Shown here: piece after piece, positions 1 through 7,671 of the stretch
How positions within the stretch are numbered: the stretch's first letter is position 1
Layout of the letters: each line of letters starts with the position of its first letter
Virus record (IMG/VR): IMGVR_UViG_3300021960_000121
Coordinates: 1 to 48,954 of that record
Reading direction: 5' to 3' (one strand)
From: a virus
Length of the DNA: 48,954 nt
Notes under the pieces: generated by a model
Seen by the model: the letters and a program-made list of their open reading frames with translations, nothing else
What the model was told of the DNA's origin: nothing
Databases searched by the model: none
Made by a program: the position numbers and the translations under genes

Positions 1-2826
1 ATCTACTAGATTTGCTACAGAAGTATCCACATAATTCTCAGTTGCATATCCAGTAAGAGATGGAACTTGTGATGCAACATATGATTTTGTTGCATATGTT
101 GCCAAATCCGCACTTACAAGTTCATCAGTAAAATCTAGTGCAAGTGAGGTGGCATTGATAGCAGTACCAAGTTTTGAACCACCACCGGTCGTAGTAGATA
201 TTACACCTTCATCGCTGGTATAATATACACTGCCTGTAGTAAGTCCAGAGAGACCTGTATGAATTCCGTGTTCAAGAGTTACATCAATAGTCGTTCCCGC
301 TGATGCTGCGACACCATGCAGTTTGTTAGAATCAAAGTTGCTTGCAGTAAATCCTGCTCGAATAAATCTTAGTGCTGCATTTGATCCATTGGGGTAATAC
401 AAAGAACCGTGTAAACTTGCAGATGTGTAATCAAATGATGCTCCCTCTAACGGCCAACTATTATCGATACTAGTTAATACACCGCTCTTTGTGGGTCCGC
501 TGGCATCAGTAGCAGCAATAGGTGCCTGAATAATCATTGAAGCGCGATTCGACGTGCCGCTGCGATAGTTCATTACCATATGATCACTATTCGGGAAAAA
601 CTGAAGATATGATGTTCTGTAATTGGTTGACTGCCATGCAATATGCAAATAATTCGATCTTACTAGAGTAATAGAACTACCACTAATCGTGTATTGTGCA
701 TAATTCGCTTTACCACCAACATCACTGTATAGTGAGAAAATTTGATCAGAAACTTTTGGATTCCAATCAGCGTGGTGTACATTAAGACTACTATCAACAG
801 AATTATTTAAATATGTCGCTGTTGATGAACTTGTTCCATTTGCATAATCAGTGTCATAAACTCTAATATAACCATCATATCCAGAAACTAACCACCTTCC
901 CAAGTTATTTGGATCTAGTTTAATTCTACCACAATCACGATTATTAAATTTATTAGCAACACTAATTACTGAACCAAAGGTTGGGGCATTTACGCCATCC
1001 CACTCAACTCTGATACAGTATATATCATCCTTTTCAAAGAAAATATTAAAGAAATAACTTCCAGTTGAGCTATGAGCATAGTCATATATAATTTTCACAT
1101 CTCCACTAAGTGTAGTTGTAGAACCCCAAGTTTCGCCATCAGAATCTGTTATAGTTTCCATGTCTGGTTCTGCATCGTGAGTTGTAGTAGTAGATGTTAT
1201 ATTTTTACTGGAGTCCACAGAAAATAGGTGTGCTGTGAATGTTAGAGCCCCCGCTGAGACTGTATCTCTACCAATCCAGAGAACTTTTGATTCGTCAACT
1301 GGACTTACAAATGGATAACTTTGTTGTCCACTATCACCACCAGAAAAAGAATGCGTACTCCAATAGGTATTATCCTCTATAATTTGAGAATACCAGTTAG
1401 AACCTGCTCTATAAATATGAAAAACTTTCAAAGGATCTGATGGATAGTGTCCACTGAACCATTTATTAAAATTATTTCCAGCACCGCCGGCCGGATTCAA
1501 TTCGGCAACATTAGTGTTGAGTGCGGTTGTTGTTACTTCTACTGGAGTCACAGTTCCATCAGTATTCAACATCATAACATCGTTTACAGACGCTGAAGCT
1601 GTTGATGTATATTCTACAACATTAGCGTTTGGCACATCTGCCACTGTGATAAATCCAGCACCATTTGTTAACTGATTGTTGTTTGTTGGAATAGTTGGTA
1701 GATTAGTTAAGTCATTATAAGAGCCAGATGTCGCAACAGATGCGAGAGATGATGTATCTGCCTTAGTCGCTAATGAGTTAGTGACTGTAGTAGAGAAGTT
1801 TGCATCATCACCTAGTGCAGCTGCGAGTTCATTAAGAGTGTCTAATGTGCCGGGCGCAGCATCTACTAGATTATTTATTTGAGTCGTGACATATGTTTCA
1901 GTTGCAAATGACTCCGTACTACCCCCACCAGTTGATGTGACTTCTAAAGCTCCACCATTGTCTGAAAGTTCTATAGTACCAAGTGTGATACTATTCCCAC
2001 TAAGATATAAATCTCTAAACTTATTAGTCGCACTACCTAAGTCATAAGTTTCAGTTGTGTCTGGTATGATATTTCCAGATATACTACTAAGTGACGAATT
2101 ATCAACCCATGTATAATCAGTTCCATTCCAAGAAAGAATTTGATTGTTGGTTGCACTAGTTTGATTTAAGTGTGAATCTACTTTTGTGTCATCATAATAT
2201 AAATTATAAATTCCTTCATCTACATCATCTGTAGTAAGTAATACCGATCCCTGATAACCATTAACAGAATTTACAGTTACCACGGCCGTTACAAATAAAT
2301 CGTCTACATATTTTTTTCTTGCAGCATCAGTATCATTTATGGGTGCATCAAGACCTTTTATATTTGATGCATATACATCAACCCAAGTTTTTGAAGGACT
2401 ACCTAAGTCATAAGTTGCAGTTGTATCTGGTAATATATCAGTGTAAGAACCTGACGCAATATCATCTGGTTTCCATAATGCCGTAGAATTTTCCCACACC
2501 AAGGCCTGGCCATCAGTTGGTGGGGTAGTGGTTGTATCTACATCAGTATGGTCACTTATAGAGGTCGTTGCAGTTGCCGCGCTGGCCGTGTCTGTTAAGT
2601 TATCAACAGCTCTTGCGAGTTTTTCTAATTCATCAGCTGTAGCAGTGGACGTTAATTGGTTGACGCGAGTATTTACCGCAATTTCGATTGCAGTGTTTTC
2701 TGTGTGTCCAATTGACTTTGCAGCTCTAGTTATAAGAAGTAATTCAGTTACAGACGCGGTTGCAATTTGATTCTGTAAATCACTTACTAGTGCAGAAATA
2801 GAACTGTTTAAATTTGAATCTGCCAA
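1..2826 (-). CDS. Large tail fibre/adhesin, TTG start, 3' end beyond window
   Basis: The reverse strand is open from 2826 to base 1, giving 942 codons with no stop; the C-terminus is outside the window. The start is a TTG at 2824-2826: it encodes (M)ADSNLNSSISAL, matching the MADSNL start of two genes to the right, GAGG lies 8 nt upstream, an in-frame TAA lies just upstream, and no in-frame ATG occurs for hundreds of codons. Residues 1-80 form the shared helical module. Two fibre motifs of type PDTT.TYDLGS follow near residues 138 and 260, then LDTLNELAAALGDD near 329, typical of side-tail-fibre proteins. Residues about 455-760 include RWLVSGYDGYIRVYDTD, which looks like a beta-propeller blade. 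GLTTGSVYYTSDEG near 850 is another common fibre motif. Likely a host-recognition fibre; receptor unknown. Confidence 0.88.
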   Translation of the reverse strand, partial: MADSNLNSSISALVSDLQNQIATASVTELLLITRAAKSIGHTENTAIEIAVNTRVNQLTSTATADELEKLARAVDNLTDTASAATATTSISDHTDVDTTTTPPTDGQALVWENSTALWKPDDIASGSYTDILPDTTATYDLGSPSKTWVDVYASNIKGLDAPINDTDAARKKYVDDLFVTAVVTVNSVNGYQGSVLLTTDDVDEGIYNLYYDDTKVDSHLNQTSATNNQILSWNGTDYTWVDNSSLSSISGNIIPDTTETYDLGSATNKFRDLYLSGNSITLGTIELSDNGGALEVTSTGGGSTESFATETYVTTQINNLVDAAPGTLDTLNELAAALGDDANFSTTVTNSLATKADTSSLASVATSGSYNDLTNLPTIPTNNNQLTNGAGFITVADVPNANVVEYTSTASASVNDVMMLNTDGTVTPVEVTTTALNTNVAELNPAGGAGNNFNKWFSGHYPSDPLKVFHIYRAGSNWYSQIIEDNTYWSTHSFSGGDSGQQSYPFVSPVDESKVLWIGRDTVSAGALTFTAHLFSVDSSKNITSTTTTHDAEPDMETITDSDGETWGSTTTLSGDVKIIYDYAHSSTGSYFFNIFFEKDDIYCIRVEWDGVNAPTFGSVISVANKFNNRDCGRIKLDPNNLGRWLVSGYDGYIRVYDTDYANGTSSSTATYLNNSVDSSLNVHHADWNPKVSDQIFSLYSDVGGKANYAQYTISGSSITLVRSNYLHIAWQSTNYRTSYLQFFPNSDHMVMNYRSGTSNRASMIIQAPIAATDASGPTKSGVLTSIDNSWPLEGASFDYTSASLHGSLYYPNGSNAALRFIRAGFTASNFDSNKLHGVAASAGTTIDVTLEHGIHTGLSGLTTGSVYYTSDEGVISTTTGGGSKLGTAINATSLALDFTDELVSADLATYATKSYVASQVPSLTGYATENYVDTSVANLVD

Positions 2827-2852
2827 CTTATCTTCCTCTTAACTTTCTGTAT

Positions 2853-2860
2853 TATTTATA
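2853..2860 (-). promoter_or_regulatory. Late promoter TATAAATA
   Basis: The plus strand reads TATTTATA, giving TATAAATA on the coding strand. It lies in the short gap after the stop of the 2863-3828 gene, about 27 nt upstream of the TTG start at 2826, so a leader containing the GAGG ribosome site fits. It matches the T4 late consensus. Confidence 0.75.
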
Positions 2861-2862
2861 TT

Positions 2863-3828
2863 TTAATAAAGTGCATTTTTTATAGTTGCTTCTTTCATAT
2901 TAAATATGGTAGGAATTTTTTGACTTCTATTAATATTAATGTCAAAATTTTCTACTTCTGTAATGGAATATGGAATTCTTGTGAAAATATATTTTCCGTT
3001 TTTTTCTACTCTACCAATTTTAGAGTTTATAGTCAAATAATTTTCATCGTCTACTAATATGATATTTTTATCATAAAATATATATTCCGGCAAACTTATA
3101 TTGGATTCCCAAGCATTGTGGCCAAGTATATAATAGTATGTATCTGAACTTGAATATATCTCATTACTATCATTTATTGTAATTGATTTTGAAGAATAAT
3201 AGTATTTAATTTTTTTAATAATATTCAACTTTTCGTCAAAATGTAGAAAATATGTATACTTATTTCCAGATACAACAATACCTAGTTTTGAAGTCTTTTC
3301 TCCGATTTCAATGTTTTTTATCTTGTCATCTATACTAATCTGTGTTATACTCTCCATGTTGTTGTTACAGAGAATAAAATAATCTTCAAATACAAATAAA
3401 AACCTATTACTACTTGCACCATCCGAAATGACTAAACCTTTTATAAATTTAGAACTATATTTCCCACAAACTTCAAATTGATTATCTTCAAAATTTGCTA
3501 CAGAAATATGTCCATTGAATAGAATTGGAAATGAAGTACCAGAAAAATTTTTAGAATTATTATTTGACTTATAAGATTTATATACTATATTATCATTTGG
3601 GTTATTGTAGAATATTTTTGTTTTATCTTTTTGGTGTGCAATTTTCATGCCTGATTGATTTAGGGATAAAACATACCCCCCATCATACTTTACAGGTAAG
3701 TTAGTCACATAATTATTTTCCGAAACTCTATTGGTGTCTATTACATATTTTTTAGTAGTATTACCACTAGATGCATTAGTTGTCATATATGAGTAAGAAA
3801 CACCATTATGATAATTAGTTTCTGACAT
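2863..3828 (-). CDS. Orphan virion-associated protein, possible beta-propeller
   Basis: A 321-residue protein starting MSETNYHNG. An ATG 15 bases further upstream (3843) is in frame, but 3828 is preferred because GGGG lies 9 nt before it and it overlaps the upstream stop as TAATG, the usual coupling in this operon. No family is recognised. The sequence is rich in Asn, Lys, Tyr and Ile and shows repeated short strands alternating with turns (GMKIAHQKDKTKIFYNN, FLFVFEDYFILCNNN, KYTYFLHFDEKLNIIKK, EYIFYDKNIILVDDENY), as expected of a beta-propeller or similar all-beta fold. It has no signal peptide or membrane segment. It sits between two adhesin-module genes and is probably a fibre tip, receptor-binding accessory or chaperone; this is inference from position only. 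Confidence 0.85.
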   Translation of the reverse strand: MSETNYHNGVSYSYMTTNASSGNTTKKYVIDTNRVSENNYVTNLPVKYDGGYVLSLNQSGMKIAHQKDKTKIFYNNPNDNIVYKSYKSNNNSKNFSGTSFPILFNGHISVANFEDNQFEVCGKYSSKFIKGLVISDGASSNRFLFVFEDYFILCNNNMESITQISIDDKIKNIEIGEKTSKLGIVVSGNKYTYFLHFDEKLNIIKKIKYYYSSKSITINDSNEIYSSSDTYYYILGHNAWESNISLPEYIFYDKNIILVDDENYLTINSKIGRVEKNGKYIFTRIPYSITEVENFDININRSQKIPTIFNMKEATIKNALY

Positions 3829-4418
3829 TAGATAGAACCCCATTCATGCCACTGTCCATTTGCATATGCATATACTTTGTTAGTATCTTGTGCAATTGCA
3901 AATGTAGAATTTTTACCGTTTGCTGGGAAACTTGCATAATCTGTATAACTATTAATTTTTGTATTCGTAGGTGCGTTTGCAATACCTACAAATTTATTTG
4001 TAGAATTATTATATACTAAAACATCCCCTGTAGATAAACTACTATGGTCTATATCTCTAATATCTGCCTTTACAATTTCTGACCAAGACATATCAGTACC
4101 ATCAGTTTTTAAGAATTCTCCGGCCTGACCATCCTGTCTTGGTAATTCTGCACCACTGGATGTATTTGGTGTTACTAAGTCTAATACTTTACTAACTACC
4201 AAAGATAATTTTGTAATCGTTGCAACATCGTTTGCACCAGATAATAAACTGTTTAATCTAGTATTTAATAACTGTTCTAAATCATCATTTTCTGTTTGTC
4301 TAATATTCTTAATTACTCTTGCATATTTAAGTAAATCATCGGCATTCGCTGTAGGAATACTGGTTTTTAAATCTGCAATAATAGAATTGATTGTAGAATG
4401 AAATGTTGTATCTGCCAT
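3828..4418 (-). CDS. Short adhesin with shared N-terminal module
   Basis: 196 residues, starting MADTTFHSTINSII. Residues 1-85 are the helical module shared with the genes at 4423-4977 and 4988-6175 and the TTG-started gene: a TEN motif (RQTENDDLEQLLNTRLNSL) followed by KLSLVVSKVLDL. Then comes the linker LPRQDGQAGEFLKTDG...SW, a common tail-fibre motif. The C-terminus (SFPANGKNSTFAIAQDTNKV, then YAYANGQWHEWGSI) resembles the small beta domain found at the ends of many marine phage fibre proteins. Its start is 4 nt from the end of the upstream gene, and its stop overlaps the next start as TAATG, so translation is probably coupled. Likely a short receptor-binding or decoration fibre. Confidence 0.9.
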   Translation of the reverse strand: MADTTFHSTINSIIADLKTSIPTANADDLLKYARVIKNIRQTENDDLEQLLNTRLNSLLSGANDVATITKLSLVVSKVLDLVTPNTSSGAELPRQDGQAGEFLKTDGTDMSWSEIVKADIRDIDHSSLSTGDVLVYNNSTNKFVGIANAPTNTKINSYTDYASFPANGKNSTFAIAQDTNKVYAYANGQWHEWGSI

Positions 4419-4422
4419 TTAA

Positions 4423-4977
4423 TTATCCCCAACTAGTTCCATTCCAAATCTGGAATGTATCGTCTGCTTGTATATGTACAACTTGACCGGTGACTGAACC
4501 AGAAACTGGAATATCTCCCGAAGTTGCGACTGATTGAATTTGTGGTATATTCGAATCAAATTTAGATGTTCCGTCATATAACAATATATCATTGTCATTT
4601 GGAACTTCGTCTCCAATTTCTGTTATATTTCTTGTTACTACACCATTCCATTCATCTTGATTTCCGTCTGTCGATAAAAATGTATTTGCAGAACCTGTTT
4701 GACTTGGAATAATTTCACCAACTGTCGCAGTATATACTGGATCTAACATTAAACCAACTGCCCTACCAAGTTTAGAAAGATCTGATGCTGTTGCAGTAGA
4801 TGTTAAGGAAGAAACGCGAGAGTCTACTGCAACTTCTAATGTTGCATTTTCTGTTTGATCTAAAAAAACATTTGTCCTACATAACTTTAATAATTCTTCT
4901 GCAGATGCACTACTAATTAGTGTTCCGACTCTAGATATAACTGCCGATGTTGATGTATTTAAATTTGAATCTGCCAT
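4423..4977 (-). CDS. Short adhesin with shared N-terminal module
   Basis: 184 residues, starting MADSNLNTSTSAVISRVG. The first 85 residues align by eye with the neighbours: AEELLKLCR, DQTENATLEVAVDSRVSSL, LSKLGRAVGLMLDP. The linker IPSQTGSANTFLSTDGNQ..W is the same fibre linker as in the neighbours. The short C-terminal domain ends DDTFQIWNGTSWG, equivalent to DTNKVYAYANGQWHEWGSI in the next gene. The first codons lie in an 18-base stretch identical to the starts of two sibling genes. Probably a tandem duplicate whose tip has diverged. Confidence 0.9.
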   Translation of the reverse strand: MADSNLNTSTSAVISRVGTLISSASAEELLKLCRTNVFLDQTENATLEVAVDSRVSSLTSTATASDLSKLGRAVGLMLDPVYTATVGEIIPSQTGSANTFLSTDGNQDEWNGVVTRNITEIGDEVPNDNDILLYDGTSKFDSNIPQIQSVATSGDIPVSGSVTGQVVHIQADDTFQIWNGTSWG

Positions 4978-4987
4978 CTTTTAATTC

Positions 4988-6175
4988 CTATTCTATCGCC
5001 GGTGGTGTAAAGTTTGTGGTATATCTTACGGCATTACTAATTCTAAAATGTTTTATGTACGCAGAATCGATACCATTATTTGAGGTTTCGTGTAAATATA
5101 ATTTTACTCTACTAATATTAGGTGTTCCTGCATTTGGATTTAAATACGCGACTTGACTACCATTGTGGTAAACTTTACACCCACCAGAATTATATCCAGA
5201 AAATACAATTGCATGATGAACCCACTGCCCAGTTACACTCGATGTTGAGGCGGTTATTGATGCATTTGTACTACTTCCACCAGCTCCATCAAAATTGATC
5301 ATGTCTGTTTTATATTCAACCATTCCTGTGTCAAACCAGTATGCTGGAGTACTTCCGAGAGTATCGATATATCCCCAGAATTCTATTGTAAAATTTGACC
5401 CCATCGAAAATGATGAGAAGTCATATTGCACTCCACCCGAATTGATATTTTTTAGTGCATTTCCTGATATACCAGTACTAGTTGCACTGACTACAGCAGT
5501 ATTTGCATTTACCTGATTGACTCCACCATTACCGTAATTTGATATTTGTTCATTTCTATTTGTGTCAAATGATGCATACCAAATAGTATTTGCATCTATC
5601 CAATTATATGCTGCGGCCTTAGTTATTTCCTGCCATGCACTACCATTCCAATAATGATATGTGTCTTCTGCAATTGCATAAATAAATTGTCCAGATGTGC
5701 CAGATACTAAATTTGCAGATGATGCAATTGTTTCTATACTTGAGAATGGAGAATCAACTGCAGAAATATTTGTACCATCAAATCCTAGTGCTTTGCCATC
5801 AGCAGCTGCCGTAAAATCTAAACCAGTTACATCCGTAGAATCTACTTTACTCCAACTTGTTGATATACCATTTGTTTCTAATAATTTATTTGTGTGTCCA
5901 GTTTTAGTAGGTAAATCTACACCTACTACTACATTTGTTTCCAACAGATTATAAACTGCCCTAGAAAGATAGTGTTTTTCTAATGGAGTTGCAGTAGATA
6001 ATAAATTACCTACTCTAGTAGAAATTAAATTTTCTACTGTGTTGTTTTCTGTTCGATTAATAGATTTTAAACATAAAGATATATCAAAAAGTTCTTTTGC
6101 TGTTGAAGTAGGAATTAATGATGTACATCTTGCAACTAAATCGTTAATAGAACCTGTTAAATTTGAATCTGCCAT
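4988..6175 (-). CDS. Adhesin with shared N-terminal module and LamG-like tip
   Basis: 395 residues, starting MADSNLTGSINDLV. Residues 1-85 are the shared helical module (NRTENNTVENLISTRVGNL, then HYLSRAVYNLLE), followed by the LPTKTGHTNKLLETNG...SW linker and a small domain ending EDTYHYWNGSAWQEI. From about residue 193 to the end there is a laminin-G/concanavalin-like beta sandwich: WYASFD at its start, FTIEFWGYID, GQWVHHAIVFSG, KVYHNGSQVAYL and HFRISNAVRYTTNFTPP are the usual landmarks of phage LamG domains. Such domains commonly bind carbohydrate, so this is a candidate receptor-binding protein for a surface glycan. Gap to the next gene is 10 nt. Confidence 0.92.
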   Translation of the reverse strand: MADSNLTGSINDLVARCTSLIPTSTAKELFDISLCLKSINRTENNTVENLISTRVGNLLSTATPLEKHYLSRAVYNLLETNVVVGVDLPTKTGHTNKLLETNGISTSWSKVDSTDVTGLDFTAAADGKALGFDGTNISAVDSPFSSIETIASSANLVSGTSGQFIYAIAEDTYHYWNGSAWQEITKAAAYNWIDANTIWYASFDTNRNEQISNYGNGGVNQVNANTAVVSATSTGISGNALKNINSGGVQYDFSSFSMGSNFTIEFWGYIDTLGSTPAYWFDTGMVEYKTDMINFDGAGGSSTNASITASTSSVTGQWVHHAIVFSGYNSGGCKVYHNGSQVAYLNPNAGTPNISRVKLYLHETSNNGIDSAYIKHFRISNAVRYTTNFTPPAIE

Positions 6176-6184
6176 ATCTCTACC

Positions 6185-7177
6185 TTAACCAATTGTAACG
6201 ATTTGGATTTCAGAATTCAATTCCTGTCCATTCGTAAATTGTAATTCGTATTCATTTAATAATGTATATTTTGTTGGACATAAAATTTTACCATCAACAA
6301 ATACCTGTATCCATGAACTATTTATAAATAAATTTTTTCCCTCATTATCAACAAATGTATACTTCAACCTACTTTGAGTTTCAACCTTTTGTATTCTGGA
6401 ATATATCAGTTTTGGAGTATTTGATAATTCTTTGTAATCTTTAGTACCCAATTCTGGTTTATTCTTTAGATATTTCCAATCAATTTTTAGGGTTGTCAAG
6501 TCTGGTTTATTTTGGATATTTTTATAGTCTATTGAGTTAAATAAAGGCCTAATTTGATCGACAATATTAGATTTTAACTCGTTTGTATTAGATTCTGTTA
6601 TAACTTTATTCCATTTTCTACCATCAGAATAATATAACAATCCTGTATCTTTTGCAATAGTAACCATACCATTGTGTAAATATGGATGTGGAAATTTTGT
6701 AATACTTGAAAATCCTGTAGACCATTTAAAACTTTTCTTTACATGTGCGGTATCTGCAGTTATGTCCAATGTGTTAATTTCTGGATATTTGAATACTGTA
6801 ACGCTACCTTTGGCCAGTTCTCTAAATGTCAATTCAATTCTATTATCATCTTTATATGTTACATCATAATTAGTTGTCAAACTATCTTCAATATATACAA
6901 AAAATGAATTTGCATCAGTACCAAAATTATGATTGATAATCCATTTTCTTTCATTATTATTTTGAATGTGAAAGTAAGTATCTCTTTTTTCTGTAAGTTG
7001 ATACCATGTTTTAATTCCATCTAGTTTTGTATAGATGTATAACGCACCACGTACTAGTGCAGTTTCCCCAACTTCTGGATACATTGGAAAATTTAAATGA
7101 TTTGTTGCAAAAGTCAAAGTACCCTTGACTCTTACGTTTTGCATATTTAATGTTCTAGTTTTCTGTGTCATCGTCAT
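6185..7177 (-). CDS. Tail fibre-like structural protein
   Basis: 330 residues. Two nearby ATGs are possible, at 7177 and 7171; an AGAGAAG stretch suits the second, giving MTQKTRTLNMQNVRVKG. The N-terminus (NVRVKGTLTF...VGETALVRGALYIYT) resembles fibre attachment segments. Residues about 77-130 form a small beta domain, KWIINHNFGTDANSFFVYIE to AKGSVTVFKYPE, related by eye to the C-termini of the 7672 and 10312 genes. Next come a display motif (GLLYYSDGRKWNKV) and a repeat-like stretch with IDYKNIQNKPDL, IDWKYLKNKPEL and TKDYKELSNTPKL, matching the YxxLxNKP repeats of phage fibres. The start overlaps the end of the 7155-7391 gene. Likely a virion fibre or connector. Confidence 0.88.
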   Translation of the reverse strand: MTMTQKTRTLNMQNVRVKGTLTFATNHLNFPMYPEVGETALVRGALYIYTKLDGIKTWYQLTEKRDTYFHIQNNNERKWIINHNFGTDANSFFVYIEDSLTTNYDVTYKDDNRIELTFRELAKGSVTVFKYPEINTLDITADTAHVKKSFKWSTGFSSITKFPHPYLHNGMVTIAKDTGLLYYSDGRKWNKVITESNTNELKSNIVDQIRPLFNSIDYKNIQNKPDLTTLKIDWKYLKNKPELGTKDYKELSNTPKLIYSRIQKVETQSRLKYTFVDNEGKNLFINSSWIQVFVDGKILCPTKYTLLNEYELQFTNGQELNSEIQIVTIG

Positions 7178-7391
7178 CTTCTCTAAATCTAATGTCTTGT
7201 GCAGTACCTACAAAATATACTTTACCAGACAAGGCCATTTTTATAATTTCAAATAAATGTCTTTGATATCTAATATATTCTAATTTTTCTTCTTTAGATG
7301 CGGATTTATTATCGAAATTAAAATTATCAAGATTTTTTTCAATTTTTTGTATCCATGCAACTATTTGAGTTGGGTGTATAGTTCTACTCAT
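7155..7391 (-). CDS. Small alpha-helical protein of the fibre operon
   Basis: 78 residues, starting MSRTIHPTQIVAWIQKIEKN and ending in an acidic tail (REDDDDTEN). It is mostly charged and predicted helical, with no membrane segment or known motif. Its start overlaps the upstream stop by 8 bases (ATGAGTAG), and its end overlaps the next gene by about 20 bases, so it is tightly coupled between the 68-residue gene and a fibre gene. A small chaperone or linker for fibre assembly is possible, but nothing in the sequence proves it. Confidence 0.85.
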   Translation of the reverse strand: MSRTIHPTQIVAWIQKIEKNLDNFNFDNKSASKEEKLEYIRYQRHLFEIIKMALSGKVYFVGTAQDIRFREDDDDTEN

Positions 7392-7590
7392 GTTCTAACT
7401 TAATCTCCATTTGTGTGAGATAGTTTTGAACTACAGAAACTTGCTCTGCATATTTTTCTCTTAAATCATCTTTATGGAAGTTTGTTACTAATGCATTTTG
7501 TTTTAGCATGCCAATAGATTCTCTCATAACACTTTTCATTTCTGTCGGATCATCAATGAGAGATAGATCATAATATTTTAACTCTTGCAT
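7384..7590 (-). CDS. Small helical protein, first gene of the adhesin operon
   Basis: 68 residues, starting MQELKYYDLSLIDDPTEM. Expression signals are clear: a late promoter TATAAATA at 7610-7617 and AAAGGAG 8 nt before the ATG. The protein is hydrophilic and probably two helices (MRESIGMLKQNALVTN and YAEQVSVVQNYLTQMEIKLE). No family recognised. As the first gene of a unit that encodes the adhesin set, it may be an assembly helper; that is a guess from position. Confidence 0.88.
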   Translation of the reverse strand: MQELKYYDLSLIDDPTEMKSVMRESIGMLKQNALVTNFHKDDLREKYAEQVSVVQNYLTQMEIKLEHE

Positions 7591-7609
7591 TTTTAAAACT
7601 CCTTTCTTC

Positions 7610-7617
7610 TATTTATA
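7610..7617 (-). promoter_or_regulatory. Late promoter TATAAATA
   Basis: TATTTATA on the plus strand, TATAAATA on the coding strand. It sits directly after the U-tract of the hairpin at 7619-7647 and 20 nt before the ATG at 7590, with AAAGGAG between. It probably drives the seven-gene run 7590 to 2863. Confidence 0.85.
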
Positions 7618-7618
7618 T

Positions 7619-7647
7619 AAAAAAATAGGGGGCCAGGCCCCCTATTT
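7619..7647. terminator. Strong bidirectional rho-independent terminator
   Basis: A 12-bp perfect inverted repeat, AAATAGGGGGCC (7623-7634) and GGCCCCCTATTT (7636-7647), around a single A. On the minus strand the stem is followed by seven Ts, the textbook form of an intrinsic terminator, 25 nt after the stop of the 7672-10248 fibre gene. The run of As and Ts on both sides makes it plausible in either direction. Confidence 0.92.
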
Positions 7648-7671
7648 CATAAAGAATTAAATTAATGAGTT

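Noticed and set aside
3829-3843. Start of the orphan gene at 3843 (MGFYLM)
   Set aside because: The GGGG ribosome site lies inside that extension at the right distance for the ATG at 3828, and the TAATG overlap is typical of coupled genes here.
4419-4616. Minus-strand 65-codon frame inside the 4423-4977 gene
   Set aside because: It overlaps a gene with clear sibling homology in another frame and encodes no recognisable protein; a shadow frame.
6319-6326. TATAAATA word inside the 6185-7177 gene
   Set aside because: It lies within coding sequence (NLFINSSW) and is part of an AT-rich palindrome; no gene starts just after it. Treated as chance.
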